In this document: in pieces, positions 53,069-62,260 of the stretch
Numbering within the stretch: the first letter of the stretch is position 1
Layout of the letters: every line of letters begins with the position of its first letter
Source: Corticimicrobacter populi
Lineage (GTDB): Bacteria; Pseudomonadota; Gammaproteobacteria; Burkholderiales; Burkholderiaceae_B
NCBI RefSeq assembly: GCF_003123725.1
Contig: NZ_QETA01000007.1
Coordinates: forward strand, 62,001 to 126,000
Length of the DNA: 64,000 nucleotides
Direction: 5' to 3'
Notes under the pieces: model-generated
Database searches by the model: none
Told to the model about the DNA's origin: nothing
The model's input: only the letters and a program-made list of their open reading frames with translations
Made by a program: the position numbers and the translations under genes

Positions 53069-53862
53069 CGACCACCACCTGGCACAAGCGCACCTCATCC
53101 GCCAACCTGGCCGTATTCACCGGCTGGGCCCTGGCGCTGGCCTTCGTCTCCTGGGCCTTCCAGGTCATGACCCAGGACACGATCTGGGCTTTCGTAAGCG
53201 ATGCACCGGCGCAATTCGCCGATATCGGCAGCCGCATGCTGCCGCCGGCCTGGGGTTTCATCAATGAACTCTGGCTACCCCTGTGGGAGACGCTCAACAT
53301 CGCCACCCTCGGCACGCTGATCGGCACCGCCATCGCCATACCCGTAGCCTTCCTGGCCGCCCGCAACACCACGCCCAGCGTCCGCTTCGTTCGTCCCGTT
53401 GCCCTGCTGGCCATCGTGGCCTCGCGGTCGATCAACTCCCTGATCTGGGCCCTGCTGCTGGTTGCCATCCTCGGCCCCGGCGTGCTGGCCGGCATCATCG
53501 CCATCGCGCTACGCTCGGTCGGCTTCATCGGCAAGCTGATCTACGAAGCCATCGAGGAAATCGATCCTGCACAGACCGAGGCTCTGGCGTCCACCGGTGC
53601 ATCGCCTGCCCAGGTCATGGCCTGGGGTGTCGTACCGCAGATCGCGCCCACGCTGGCCGGTGTCAGCGTATTCCGCTGGGACATCAACATCCGTGAATCC
53701 ACCGTGCTGGGGCTGGTCGGCGCAGGTGGCATCGGGGTCAAACTGGAAGCCGCACTGGGCACGCTGGCCTGGCCCAAGGTCACGCTGCTCTTGCTGGTCA
53801 TCCTGGCCACGGTCATTGTCAGTGAGTGGGTAACGGCGCAGGTACGACGCAAGTTGATCTGA
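53065..53862 (+). CDS. phnE: Second phosphonate ABC transporter permease PhnE
   Basis: 265 aa paralogue of the upstream permease (GVLAGIIAIALRSVGFIGKLIYEAIEEIDPAQTEALASTGASPAQVM, FRWDINIRESTVLGLVGAGGIG; both cited in part). Two PhnE proteins form a heterodimeric channel. Start overlaps the first phnE stop (ATGA). End of the import operon; no C-P lyase, phnX, phnW or ptxD gene follows. Confidence 0.92.
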   Translation: MTTTTWHKRTSSANLAVFTGWALALAFVSWAFQVMTQDTIWAFVSDAPAQFADIGSRMLPPAWGFINELWLPLWETLNIATLGTLIGTAIAIPVAFLAARNTTPSVRFVRPVALLAIVASRSINSLIWALLLVAILGPGVLAGIIAIALRSVGFIGKLIYEAIEEIDPAQTEALASTGASPAQVMAWGVVPQIAPTLAGVSVFRWDINIRESTVLGLVGAGGIGVKLEAALGTLAWPKVTLLLLVILATVIVSEWVTAQVRRKLI

Positions 53863-53942
53863 GCGGATGGCATCGCCTCGACGCCAAGTCGTATCTTTGA
53901 AGGCGGTGTCGTACCGCCAACCTATTTATGCACCACCGGCAA

Positions 53943-54656
53943 TCAGAACAACCGGCGACTGTCGCCCGCCACCTGCTGCAACGCCTCCGCATCCAGCAGG
54001 GTCCAGTCGCGCTGGCGGCCTGAGATCCAGCCGTCTTCCTGCCACTTGGAAAACAACCGGTTGAGCGTTTCGGGACGCATGCCCAGGCGTGCAGCCAATT
54101 GCCGCTGGTTGACGGGCATGTTGATCTCGCGTCCGACCGGCCCGGCCAGATTCAGCATGTACACCGCCAGCCGCTGGGCAGCAGAACTGCTGATGACCCA
54201 ATCGACCTCGTTGACCCGCTGATAGACCCGCTGGCTGAGCTGCGCAAGCAGGCGCAGGGCCAGATCCGGGTAGCGCCGGCAGCACTCGTGCAATTGCTGC
54301 CGACCCAGCAGGCAGATCTGGGCACTGCCCTGGGCCCGTGCCGTCATCGGATAGCGTCCGTGCGGCATGAACATGGCCGCGTCTGCCGCGACCTGACCTT
54401 CGCCCAGCAGGCCAAAGATCTTCTCGTCGCCATTGGCACCGAAGCGCAGGATCTCGACCTTGCCCTGCATCACCAGCAGGTAGGAAGAAGCAGGTGCGCC
54501 CTCGCGAAACAGAATATCGCCAGCGCTCGCCCGTACCACGCGGGAAAGCTGCAGCAGCGCATCCAGCACGGCCGGCTCGAAGTCCTTGAACAGCGCGTAG
54601 GCCCCCAGCAACTGCCGGGCATGGACCTGCGCCATATCATGATTGATGTTTGTCAT
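53943..54656 (-). CDS. Crp/Fnr-family regulator (Dnr/NnrR-like)
   Basis: 237 aa. cAMP-binding-like fold (AGDILFREGAPASSYLLVMQGKVEILRFGANGDEKIFGLL, in parts) and a C-terminal HTH with VNQRQLAARLGMRPETLNRLFSKWQEDGWI. No N-terminal Fnr cysteine cluster is present, so it is not an oxygen-sensing Fnr. It is divergent from a truncated haemoglobin gene, a context typical of NO-responsive Dnr/NnrR proteins. nos genes lie at the window's right edge. Confidence 0.85.
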   Translation of the reverse strand: MTNINHDMAQVHARQLLGAYALFKDFEPAVLDALLQLSRVVRASAGDILFREGAPASSYLLVMQGKVEILRFGANGDEKIFGLLGEGQVAADAAMFMPHGRYPMTARAQGSAQICLLGRQQLHECCRRYPDLALRLLAQLSQRVYQRVNEVDWVISSSAAQRLAVYMLNLAGPVGREINMPVNQRQLAARLGMRPETLNRLFSKWQEDGWISGRQRDWTLLDAEALQQVAGDSRRLF

Positions 54657-54758
54657 TTACGTCGGTGAGTTTATTTGCCACGATCAGCAGTGTATCTGAC
54701 GTCCTGATTGCACAGCGGTTTTATACATACAATTTACATATATTCCATACAAGAACAT

Positions 54759-55160
54759 ATGCCCGATCCGACACTCTGTACCGAACAGGAAATCACCGGC
54801 CTGGTGCATCAATTCTACGGCCGTATCCGTGCCGACGAAACCTTGGGGCCGATTTTCGAGGCCAGCGTCGATGATTGGGACGCCCATCTCGTCCTGCTGG
54901 TCGATTTCTGGTCCTCACTGCTGCGCGGCACCCGCCGTTTCAGTGGCTCGCCCATGACCAAGCACGCGGCCCTGCCCGACCTGACTGCCGACATGTTCCG
55001 CCGCTGGCTGGCCATTTTTCACCAGTGCACCGCCGAACTCGACAATGCCGCCATGCGCAGCGAAGTCGAAGCCATGGCCGGTCGGATTGCCAACAAACTA
55101 TGGGCCAACTACCAGGGTGTACACGGCACCGGTCATCCAGGCAGCCATCAACCTGCCTGA
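54759..55160 (+). CDS. Group III truncated haemoglobin
   Basis: 133 aa. Globin features are ITGLVHQFYGRIRADETLGPIF, DFWSSLLRGTRRFSG and the proximal His in MTKHAALPDLTADMFRRWL. Group III members are linked to NO or peroxide chemistry. The start at 54759 (MPDPTLC) is taken; a longer frame adds a non-globin lead. Divergent from the Crp/Fnr gene and 45 bases upstream of a DUF1971 gene. Confidence 0.86.
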   Translation: MPDPTLCTEQEITGLVHQFYGRIRADETLGPIFEASVDDWDAHLVLLVDFWSSLLRGTRRFSGSPMTKHAALPDLTADMFRRWLAIFHQCTAELDNAAMRSEVEAMAGRIANKLWANYQGVHGTGHPGSHQPA

Positions 55161-55205
55161 CCGATCATGCCCACGGCATCACCATGATGGAGAAAGGTCC
55201 CTCGC

Positions 55206-55532
55206 ATGACGCATCCTCGACATCCTGATCTCCCGCTCACGCTTCCTCCAGGCGTGGAACCCTACGGCCGCTCGCCCGACTTCACACCTGACACGTTGCC
55301 GACAGCACTCCAGACAGACCATGCCACGGCAGCAGGGGTCTGGGGACGATTGCAGGTCCAGGCCGGACGACTGCGTTATCAACTGGCGCAGTCGCCGGAT
55401 GTCAGTGTAGAGCTTGCCGCCGGCGAATCCCTCATCATCGCGCCTGAGATACGCCATCGCGTCGCCTTCATCGAGCCGGGGCAGTTCCATATCGAGTTCT
55501 GCCGACTGCCGCGCCAGGGTGAATCCGCCTAG
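55206..55532 (+). CDS. DUF1971 (YeaR/TehB-like N-terminal domain) protein
   Basis: 108 aa with the small beta-barrel family pattern (LPPGVEPYGRSPDFTPDTLPTAL, VWGRLQVQAGRLRYQL, SLIIAPEIRHRVAF, FHIEFCRLP; each quoted separately). E. coli YeaR is induced by nitrate and NO, which fits the haemoglobin neighbour. GGAGAAAGG precedes the start. Confidence 0.82.
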   Translation: MTHPRHPDLPLTLPPGVEPYGRSPDFTPDTLPTALQTDHATAAGVWGRLQVQAGRLRYQLAQSPDVSVELAAGESLIIAPEIRHRVAFIEPGQFHIEFCRLPRQGESA

Positions 55533-55548
55533 GCCCTGGCGATCACCT

Positions 55549-55583
55549 TATAATGGCCTGCCCGCTTCAATGCCGAAGCGGGC
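55549..55583 (+). promoter_or_regulatory. -10 element and leader hairpin of the exporter-murA-his operon
   Basis: A consensus TATAAT lies at 55549-55554. GCCCGCTTC (55560-55568) and GAAGCGGGC (55575-55583) form a perfect 9-bp stem in the leader, or terminate the previous operon, before the ATPase gene start at 55597. No clear -35 was found. Confidence 0.55.
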
Positions 55584-55596
55584 CACAGGTCATGTC

Positions 55597-56394
55597 ATGT
55601 CTGCCGTCCGTCTAGAGTCCATCTCCAAAACCTATCCCGCACACACCACTGCGCTGCGCCGCCTGCTGGGCAAGCCACCGCTGTCGCCCGGGTTGCGCGC
55701 GCTCAGCGACGTCAGCCTGGATATCGAGCACGGTGAATTCTTTGGCCTGCTCGGACCCAACGGTGCCGGCAAGACCACGCTGATTTCGATCCTGGCGGGT
55801 CTGGCCCACGCCACCAGCGGCCGCGCCTCGGTCTGTGGCTATGACGTCCAGAGCCAGTACCGGCAGGCACGCCGCGCCCTGGGCGTGGTCCCCCAGGAGC
55901 TGGTCTACGACCCCTTCTTTACCGTGCGCGAAACGCTGCGTATCCAGTCCGGCTATTTCGGCCTGCGCCGCAACGACGACTGGATCGACGAAATCCTGGC
56001 CAACCTCGGCCTGCTCGACAAGGCCGAGGCCAACATGCGCGCGCTGTCGGGCGGCATGAAACGCCGCGTGCTGGTAGCCCAGGCCCTGGTACACCGGCCA
56101 CCGGTCATCGTGCTGGACGAACCCACGGCAGGGGTCGATGTCGATCTGCGCCGCACGCTCTGGGATTTCGTCAGCCGCCTCAACCGTGAAGGCCACACCA
56201 TCGTGCTGACCACCCATTACCTGGAAGAGGCCGAGGAGCTGTGCGGCCGCATCGCCATGCTCAAGGCCGGCCGCATCGTGGCCCTGGATCGCACCGCCTC
56301 GCTGCTGGCCCGTCTCGGCAGCCAGGATCTGGAAGAAGCCTTCGTGCGCATCATGCACGACGAAACCGGCGCAACCATGGAGCTGCCAGCATGA
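55597..56394 (+). CDS. ABC exporter ATP-binding protein (YadG-like)
   Basis: 265 aa. Walker A GPNGAGKTT, signature LSGGMKRR, Walker B VIVLDEPTAGVDVDLR, and TTHYLEEAEEL. DrrA/YadG subgroup of type ABC-2 exporters. Overlaps its permease gene. The start at 55597 (MSAVRLES) follows a hairpin; longer frames enter the preceding gene. Confidence 0.9.
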   Translation: MSAVRLESISKTYPAHTTALRRLLGKPPLSPGLRALSDVSLDIEHGEFFGLLGPNGAGKTTLISILAGLAHATSGRASVCGYDVQSQYRQARRALGVVPQELVYDPFFTVRETLRIQSGYFGLRRNDDWIDEILANLGLLDKAEANMRALSGGMKRRVLVAQALVHRPPVIVLDEPTAGVDVDLRRTLWDFVSRLNREGHTIVLTTHYLEEAEELCGRIAMLKAGRIVALDRTASLLARLGSQDLEEAFVRIMHDETGATMELPA

Positions 56395-57170
56395 TTACCC
56401 CGCAATTCGATGCCGGCTCCGGCTTTCCGACCCTGCTGCGCAAGGAAGTCCTGCGCTTCTGGAAAGTGGGCCTGCAAACCATCGTGGCCCCGCTGGTCAC
56501 GGTACTGCTTTACCTCGCCGTCTTTGCCCAGGTTCTCGAAGGCCGCCTGCAGGTTTACGGCACCATTCCCTACACCACCTTCCTGGTGCCGGGCCTGGTC
56601 ATGATGAGCATCCTGCAGAATGCCTTCTCCAATCCTTCCTCATCACTGATCCAGAGCCGGATCACCGGCAATCTGGTCTTCATGCTGCTGCCGCCGCTGT
56701 CGCATCGCGAAATTTTCTGGGCCTACGTCCTGGCTGCCGTCCTGCGTGGCCTGATCGTGGGGCTGTGCGTCGGGCTGGTGGCCATGGCCTTCGTCGATCT
56801 GCCGCTGGCCCGCCCCTTGTGGATGGTGATCTTTGCCGTACTGGCCTGCGGCATCATGGCTGTGCTGGGCCTGCTGGCCGGGCTGGTCTCCGAGAAATTC
56901 GACCAGTTGGCCGCTTTCCAGAATTTCCTGATCATGCCGGCCACGTTCCTGTCAGGCGTCTTTTTCTCCATTCATACCCTGCCGCCCTTCTGGCAGAGCG
57001 TCTCGCACTGGAACCCCATCTTCTATACTATCGACGGTTTCCGCTACGGTTTCTTCGCACAGTCCGATGTCTCGCCCTGGCACAGCCTGGGCGTCACGGC
57101 TGGCGTATTTTTCGTCCTTTCGGCCCTGACGCTGCGCCTGATGGCGCGGGGCTACAAACTGCGCTACTGA
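56391..57170 (+). CDS. ABC-2 type permease (YadH-like)
   Basis: 259 aa with six membrane segments. The ABC2 family pattern is LLRKEVLRFWKVGLQTIVAP at the start and GVFFSIHTLPPFWQSVSHWNPIFYTIDGFRYG late (in parts). Partner of the preceding ATPase; substrate unknown. Conserved neighbour of murA in betaproteobacteria. Confidence 0.9.
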   Translation: MITPQFDAGSGFPTLLRKEVLRFWKVGLQTIVAPLVTVLLYLAVFAQVLEGRLQVYGTIPYTTFLVPGLVMMSILQNAFSNPSSSLIQSRITGNLVFMLLPPLSHREIFWAYVLAAVLRGLIVGLCVGLVAMAFVDLPLARPLWMVIFAVLACGIMAVLGLLAGLVSEKFDQLAAFQNFLIMPATFLSGVFFSIHTLPPFWQSVSHWNPIFYTIDGFRYGFFAQSDVSPWHSLGVTAGVFFVLSALTLRLMARGYKLRY

Positions 57171-57179
57171 GTCACTGCC

Positions 57180-57437
57180 ATGCTGCCCACCCCCGAAAAA
57201 GTCCAGAGCTACATCGAAGCAGGCCTGTCCTGTACCCACATCCAGGTCGAGGGTGATGGCGCGCATTTCCAGGCGTTGATCGTCAGCCCGGCCTTCGAGG
57301 GCAAGCGTACGGTGGCCCGCCATCAGTTGGTCTATGCCGCCCTGGGTGACCGCATCCAGGGCAGCAATGCCGAAATCCACGCGCTGGCGATGACTACGCT
57401 CACGCCGGCCGAATACCAAGAGCAGTTCAATGGATAA
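57180..57437 (+). CDS. ibaG: BolA-family protein IbaG
   Basis: 85 aa single BolA domain ([35 protein letters not shown], in parts) with the conserved His in VARHQ. Located immediately upstream of murA, as ibaG (yrbA) is in many proteobacteria. BolA/IbaG proteins partner monothiol glutaredoxins in Fe-S handling. Its end overlaps the murA start by eight bases. Confidence 0.9.
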   Translation: MLPTPEKVQSYIEAGLSCTHIQVEGDGAHFQALIVSPAFEGKRTVARHQLVYAALGDRIQGSNAEIHALAMTTLTPAEYQEQFNG

Positions 57438-58698
57438 GCTTCTCATCACCGGTGGTCGCCAACTGAACGGCGAAGTCACGATCTCCGGCGCCAAGAACTC
57501 GGCCCTTCCGATTCTGTGCGCCAGCCTGCTGACCGCAGATACGCTCAAGCTCCACAACGTACCGCGCCTCAACGACATCCGCACCTCACTGCGGCTGCTG
57601 AACCAATTGGGCGTGCACACGCAACGCCTGGATGACGGCACGGTCGAACTGCGCGCCGACCAGGTCACCAGCCTCGAAGCCCCCTATGATCTGGTCAAGA
57701 CCATGCGCGCCTCGATCCTGGTGCTGGGCCCCTTGCTGGCGCGCTTTGGCGAGGCCCGGGTCAGCCTGCCCGGCGGCTGCGCCATCGGTCAGCGTCCCGT
57801 CGACCAGCACATCAAGGGTCTGGCGGCACTGGGTGCCGACATCCAGATCGAGCACGGTTTCGTCGTGGCCCGCGCCAGCCGCCTCAAGGGGGCCGTGGTC
57901 CGCACCGACATGGTGACCGTCACCGGGACCGAGAACCTGCTGATGGCGGCCGTCCTGGCCGAAGGCCAGACCGTGCTGGAAAACGCCGCTCGCGAACCCG
58001 AGATCATTGATCTGGCCGAACTGCTCATCAAGATGGGGGCACGCATCCAGGGCCACGGCACCGACCGTATCGTGATCGATGGCGTCGAGACTCTGCATGG
58101 TGCCGAACACACCGTGATCCCCGACCGCATTGAGGCCGGCAGCTTCCTGTGCGCCGTGGGCGCGGCGCGCGGCGACATCACGCTGCGCAACGTCATTCCC
58201 GAGCACCTGGGCGCGACTCTCGACAAACTGCGCGAAGCCGGCCTGGAACTGACTGTAGGTGATGACTGGATCCGTGCCGTGATGCAGCAGCGGCCCAAAT
58301 CGTTCGATGTGCGCACCCAGGAATATCCCGGCGTGGCCACCGACATGCAGGCCCAGTTGATGGCGCTGAACACGCTGGCCGACGGTGCCGCAGTGATCAT
58401 CGAAAACATCTTCGAGAACCGCTACATGCACGTGCAGGAACTGTGCCGACTGGGTGCCGAGATCGACATCGACGGCTATACCGCCGTGGTGCGTGGCGTC
58501 GAGCGACTGTCGGGTGCCGCCGTCATGGCCACCGACCTGCGCGCCTCGGCAAGCCTGGTGATCGCCGGTCTGGCCGCCGAAGGCGAAACCCTGATCGACC
58601 GCATCTATCATCTGGATCGCGGCTACGAGCAGATGGAAGTCAAGCTGCGCAGCCTGGGCGCAGCCATCGAACGCATCACCGGCAAGGAAGCCGCATGA
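57430..58698 (+). CDS. murA: UDP-N-acetylglucosamine 1-carboxyvinyltransferase MurA
   Basis: 422 aa, full length. Starts [29 protein letters not shown], quoted in part; catalytic Cys in [14 protein letters not shown]; further conserved [20 protein letters not shown] and [14 protein letters not shown]. First committed step of peptidoglycan synthesis; the Cys makes it fosfomycin-sensitive. ATGA-type overlap with hisG. Confidence 0.97.
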   Translation: MDKLLITGGRQLNGEVTISGAKNSALPILCASLLTADTLKLHNVPRLNDIRTSLRLLNQLGVHTQRLDDGTVELRADQVTSLEAPYDLVKTMRASILVLGPLLARFGEARVSLPGGCAIGQRPVDQHIKGLAALGADIQIEHGFVVARASRLKGAVVRTDMVTVTGTENLLMAAVLAEGQTVLENAAREPEIIDLAELLIKMGARIQGHGTDRIVIDGVETLHGAEHTVIPDRIEAGSFLCAVGAARGDITLRNVIPEHLGATLDKLREAGLELTVGDDWIRAVMQQRPKSFDVRTQEYPGVATDMQAQLMALNTLADGAAVIIENIFENRYMHVQELCRLGAEIDIDGYTAVVRGVERLSGAAVMATDLRASASLVIAGLAAEGETLIDRIYHLDRGYEQMEVKLRSLGAAIERITGKEAA

Positions 58699-59384
58699 GT
58701 CCCGATTTCACCCCGGATGCCCCGCTGACCCTGGCCCTGTCCAAGGGCCGCATCTTCGAGGACACGCTGCCACTGCTCGAGGCGGCGGGTGTCCATGTCA
58801 CGGAAAGCCCCGACAGTTCGCGCAAGCTGATTCTGCCCACCAGCGATCCTGGCCTGCGCCTGCTGATCGTCCGGGCCTCCGATGTGCCGACCTATGTCCA
58901 GTATGGTGCCGCCGATTTCGGCATTGCCGGCCGCGATGTGCTCATCGAGCATACCGCCCAGCATCCCGGCGGCCTGTACCAGCCCATCGATCTCAATATT
59001 GCCCGCTGCAAGCTGTCCGTGGCCTGCCGTGCCGACTTCGACTACGCAGGTGCCGTCTACCAGGGCGCACGCCTGCGCGTGGCCACCAAATACGTCCAGG
59101 CGGCGCGCGAGCATTTCGCCGCCAAGGGTGTCTTCGTCGATATCATCAAGCTCTATGGCTCGATGGAACTGGCTCCGCTGGTCGGCCTCTCGGATGTCAT
59201 CGTCGATCTGGTCTCGACCGGCGGCACGCTACGCGCCAACAATCTGGTGGCCGTCGAGGACATCATGCCGATTTCCTCGCGCCTGATCGTCAACCGCGCA
59301 GCACTCAAGACGCGCGGCGCACGACTGCAGCCGCTGCTGGATGCCTTCGAACGTGCATCGACGGCCGATGCCGGTACGGCCTGA
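58695..59384 (+). CDS. hisG: ATP phosphoribosyltransferase, short-form catalytic subunit HisG
   Basis: 229 aa. Short form ([75 protein letters not shown]; cited in parts). The short form lacks the regulatory domain and needs HisZ, which is not in this window. First step of histidine synthesis. Starts on the murA stop. Confidence 0.95.
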   Translation: MSPDFTPDAPLTLALSKGRIFEDTLPLLEAAGVHVTESPDSSRKLILPTSDPGLRLLIVRASDVPTYVQYGAADFGIAGRDVLIEHTAQHPGGLYQPIDLNIARCKLSVACRADFDYAGAVYQGARLRVATKYVQAAREHFAAKGVFVDIIKLYGSMELAPLVGLSDVIVDLVSTGGTLRANNLVAVEDIMPISSRLIVNRAALKTRGARLQPLLDAFERASTADAGTA

Positions 59385-59412
59385 TCTACCAGACTTTCGC
59401 TTCATACCCATC

Positions 59413-60708
59413 ATGATCCACCGCCTGAACACCACCGCCCCTGATTTCGATACCCGTCTGCGCACCCTGCTGGCTTTCGAATCCTCGCAGGATGCTGCCA
59501 TCGAACAGGCCGTGGCCGATATCCTGGCCGATATCCAGCAGCGTGGCGATGCCGCCCTGCTGGAATACACCCGTCGTTTCGACCGGGTCGAAGCCGACAC
59601 GATCGCGGCGCTCGAGATCCCGCCTGCCGACTGTGCCGCCGCGCTGGCCGCATTGCCCGCCGACCAGCGCGATGCGCTGGAGCGCGCCGCTGCCCGCATC
59701 CGCAGCTATCACGAGCACCAGGTCATGCACAGCTGGCAGTACACCGAAGCCGACGGCACGGTACTGGGCCAGAAAGTCACGCCGCTGGATCGCGTCGGCC
59801 TGTACGTGCCGGGCGGCAAGGCCGCCTATCCGTCCTCGCTGCTGATGAACGCGATCCCGGCCAAAGTGGCCGGTGTGCCGGAAATCGTCATGGTCACACC
59901 GACACCCGGCGGTGTGCGCAACCCCATCGTGCTGGCGGCAGCAGCCGTGGCCGGCATCGACCGGGTCTGGGCCATCGGCGGTGCCCAGGCCGTCGGTGCG
60001 CTGGCCTACGGCACGGCCTCCATCCCGGCCGTGGACAAGATCACCGGCCCCGGCAATGCCTACGTGGCCGCTGCCAAGCGCCGCGTTTTCGGTACGGTGG
60101 GCATCGACATGATTGCCGGCCCCAGCGAGATCCTGATCATCGCCGACGGCACCACGCCACCCGACTGGGTTGCCATGGATCTGTTCTCGCAGGCCGAGCA
60201 CGACGAGCTGGCTCAGGCCATCCTGCTCAGCCCGGATGCCGCCTATCTCGACGCGGTTGCCGAGGCCATTGCCCGACTGCTGCCCGACATGCCGCGCGCG
60301 GCCATCATCGGCACCAGCCTGAAAAATCGGGGTGCCCTGATACAGGTTCGCGACATGGCCGAAGCCTGCGCCATTGCCAATACCATCGCGCCCGAGCACC
60401 TGGAGATTTCCGCCGCCCAGCCCGAGCGCTGGGCCGACCTGATCCGCCATGCCGGCGCGATCTTCATGGGTAGCCACAGCTCCGAATCCCTGGGCGACTA
60501 CTGCGCCGGTCCCAACCACGTGCTGCCGACGGCACGCACAGCCCGCTTCTCGTCGCCGCTGGGGGTCTATGACTTCCAGAAACGCTCCAGCATCATCCAT
60601 GTGTCGCAGGCAGGTGCGCAGACACTGGGGCCACTGGCAGAAACGCTGGCGCTGGGAGAAGGATTGCAGGCGCATGCGGCCAGTGCGCGCTATCGGGTAA
60701 AGAGCTGA
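59413..60708 (+). CDS. hisD: Histidinol dehydrogenase HisD
   Basis: 431 aa, full length. Conserved [44 protein letters not shown], and the zinc/active-site block [12 protein letters not shown] with the catalytic Glu/His ([18 protein letters not shown] downstream). Normally followed by hisC, hisB, hisH, hisA, hisF and hisI in this group; here an inverted repeat and a broken gene follow instead. Confidence 0.96.
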   Translation: MIHRLNTTAPDFDTRLRTLLAFESSQDAAIEQAVADILADIQQRGDAALLEYTRRFDRVEADTIAALEIPPADCAAALAALPADQRDALERAAARIRSYHEHQVMHSWQYTEADGTVLGQKVTPLDRVGLYVPGGKAAYPSSLLMNAIPAKVAGVPEIVMVTPTPGGVRNPIVLAAAAVAGIDRVWAIGGAQAVGALAYGTASIPAVDKITGPGNAYVAAAKRRVFGTVGIDMIAGPSEILIIADGTTPPDWVAMDLFSQAEHDELAQAILLSPDAAYLDAVAEAIARLLPDMPRAAIIGTSLKNRGALIQVRDMAEACAIANTIAPEHLEISAAQPERWADLIRHAGAIFMGSHSSESLGDYCAGPNHVLPTARTARFSSPLGVYDFQKRSSIIHVSQAGAQTLGPLAETLALGEGLQAHAASARYRVKS

Positions 60709-60726
60709 CTGCTGACACGCCCGTAC

Positions 60727-60922
60727 GCGCCTGAGGCGAGGCGGCATCTGTGACACGGTCCGGGTGCCTGAACGGCACCGGACTCTCCGCAGCACCACAG
60801 CATAGCCGGGCAGCGGGACGAACTCACTGCGCTTCGCTTCGTTCAGACAGGTCCCGCTGAAGGCTCCCGTCTATGCTGTGGTGCTGCGGCGTGCCACCAA
60901 AATGCCGCCTCGCCTCAGGCGC
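60727..60922. repeat. 196-bp nested inverted repeat after hisD
   Basis: Three nested perfect arm pairs: 60727-60747 with 60902-60922 (21 bp), 60787-60805 with 60871-60889 (19 bp), and AGCGGGAC (60812-60819) with GTCCCGCT (60851-60858). A further small hairpin (GGTGCC/GGCACC, about 60763-60777) sits between the first two left arms. The whole can fold as one long branched hairpin. It could be a strong terminator, a REP-like repeat or the relic of a small mobile element. Confidence 0.85.
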
Positions 60923-61025
60923 AAACGGGCTGCGGTTGCTGTCTGCGGGAGAAGAAAAACAACGTCTGGAAGTGCTGCACAACTTCTTGAAGTGCGGCAT
61001 ATTTCTCATTTTTTGGATTTTTCGT

Positions 61026-61053
61026 CATGATGTGCATCTGGCTTCACATCATG
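61026..61053. promoter_or_regulatory. Palindrome upstream of the HipB-like gene
   Basis: CATGATGTG (61026-61034) and CACATCATG (61045-61053) form a perfect 9-bp dyad 12 bases before the ATG. This is where a HipB-type antitoxin binds its own promoter. Confidence 0.5.
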
Positions 61054-61064
61054 GCGAGGTTTTC

Positions 61065-61321
61065 ATGCCTTCTCTTTCCGAGCAACTGGTCGCGGGCCGC
61101 AAGGCGCGGGGGTGGACGCAGGCGCAGCTTGCCGGGCGGGGGTCAGCCGGCGTACGTTGATTTCCATCGAGGCGGGGCATGACTGTTCAATGATCAGTCT
61201 ATTGCGACTGTTCCACTCACTCGACATGGAACTCATCGCCCACCCTCTCGTGCCGGAGCGACCAACCCTGGAAACGGTCTACGCGGAAAATGCGGCCCGA
61301 TTCCGTACCAGAGGCTCTTGA
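61065..61321 (+). pseudogene. Frameshifted HipB-like helix-turn-helix gene
   Basis: The first 26 codons from ATG 61065 (MPSLSEQLVAGRKARGWTQAQLAG) continue in another frame from about 61137 (AGVSRRTLISIEAGHD...LLRLFHSLDMELIAHPL...YAENAARF), together forming one complete XRE/HipB-like domain of about 85 residues. The break is in the G/C-rich run GGGCGGGGG and fits loss of four bases of a GGCG repeat (or a two-base gain). No hipA toxin gene follows; murI is convergent. Programmed frameshifting is unlikely because no slippery site of a known type is evident. Confidence 0.75.
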
Positions 61322-61333
61322 ACCAGGCCCCGA

Positions 61334-62161
61334 TCAGCAATAAGCCGCCGCCAGTTGCGCAACCCTCACGGGCTGCCTCAGCAAGTGGGACACACGCAGG
61401 GAGATGGCTTCTGTTTCGCCGCTGCTGGACAGCACTGACAGGCTGAACTCGGGCACCGTCCCATCCTCCGGAGCAAGCAGTCCGGCTGCCGCCAGCCGTC
61501 GCCGAGTCTGACGCGCCACGGCAACGCCGGTATCAAGCACTGAGATACCCTCGGGCACATGCGATGCGATCCGGTCGCGCAGGAACGGAAAATGGGTGCA
61601 CCCCAGCACCAGCACATCCACTCCCTGCGCCAGCAATTTTCGGATGGGCTCCGCGATCAGCGTATCGACACGACCTTGCATGTCCGGATGCGCCTCGCCC
61701 TGTTCCACCAGCTCGACCCAACTGGGACAGGCCACCGTCACAATGCGACGGCCTTCGGCCAGGCTTTCGCACAGTCGTCGAAACGAAGCGCTGCGCAGCG
61801 TACCTGCCGTGGCCAGCACGCCAACATTGCCAGCCCGGGTCAGGGCCAGCGCCGGCTTGATGGCCGGTTCTACACCGATCAGGATCAGGTCCGGAAAATG
61901 CTCGCGCATCAGCGTGGCCGCTGCCGTAGTGGCCGTGTTGCAAGCCACCACCATGGCCTTGACACCACGGTCGACAAAAAACCGGGCTATGGTCAGCGCC
62001 CGTTCCCGCACATAATCAGAGGAGCGTTCACCGTACGGCAAATGCGCACTGTCAGCGACGTAGAGGAAATGCTCGTACGGCAGTTCGCGCTGCAGATCCT
62101 GGAGGATGCTCAGGCCACCCAGGCCGGAGTCGTATACACCTATGGGCGCGTGAATGGACAT
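61334..62161 (-). CDS. murI: Glutamate racemase MurI
   Basis: 275 aa. Catalytic cysteines in VVACNTATTAAA and VLGCTHFPFL; start region IGVYDSGLGGLSIL. Supplies D-glutamate for peptidoglycan. Start 62161 (MSIHAPIGV) is preferred to the upstream ATG at 62227, which adds 22 unrelated residues. Confidence 0.95.
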   Translation of the reverse strand: MSIHAPIGVYDSGLGGLSILQDLQRELPYEHFLYVADSAHLPYGERSSDYVRERALTIARFFVDRGVKAMVVACNTATTAAATLMREHFPDLILIGVEPAIKPALALTRAGNVGVLATAGTLRSASFRRLCESLAEGRRIVTVACPSWVELVEQGEAHPDMQGRVDTLIAEPIRKLLAQGVDVLVLGCTHFPFLRDRIASHVPEGISVLDTGVAVARQTRRRLAAAGLLAPEDGTVPEFSLSVLSSSGETEAISLRVSHLLRQPVRVAQLAAAYC

Positions 62162-62260
62162 GATGCGGCCGGCGATGCAAGAGAAGGATGATGGAAGCCG
62201 CTCATGATACGCCAACCCGCGAGGCACACCAGCGCCTTTACCCTTTGTGAAGGTTGAATG

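Noticed and set aside
59386-60798. 470-codon - strand frame
   Set aside because: Antisense to hisD; low-complexity Gly/Arg/His-rich product.
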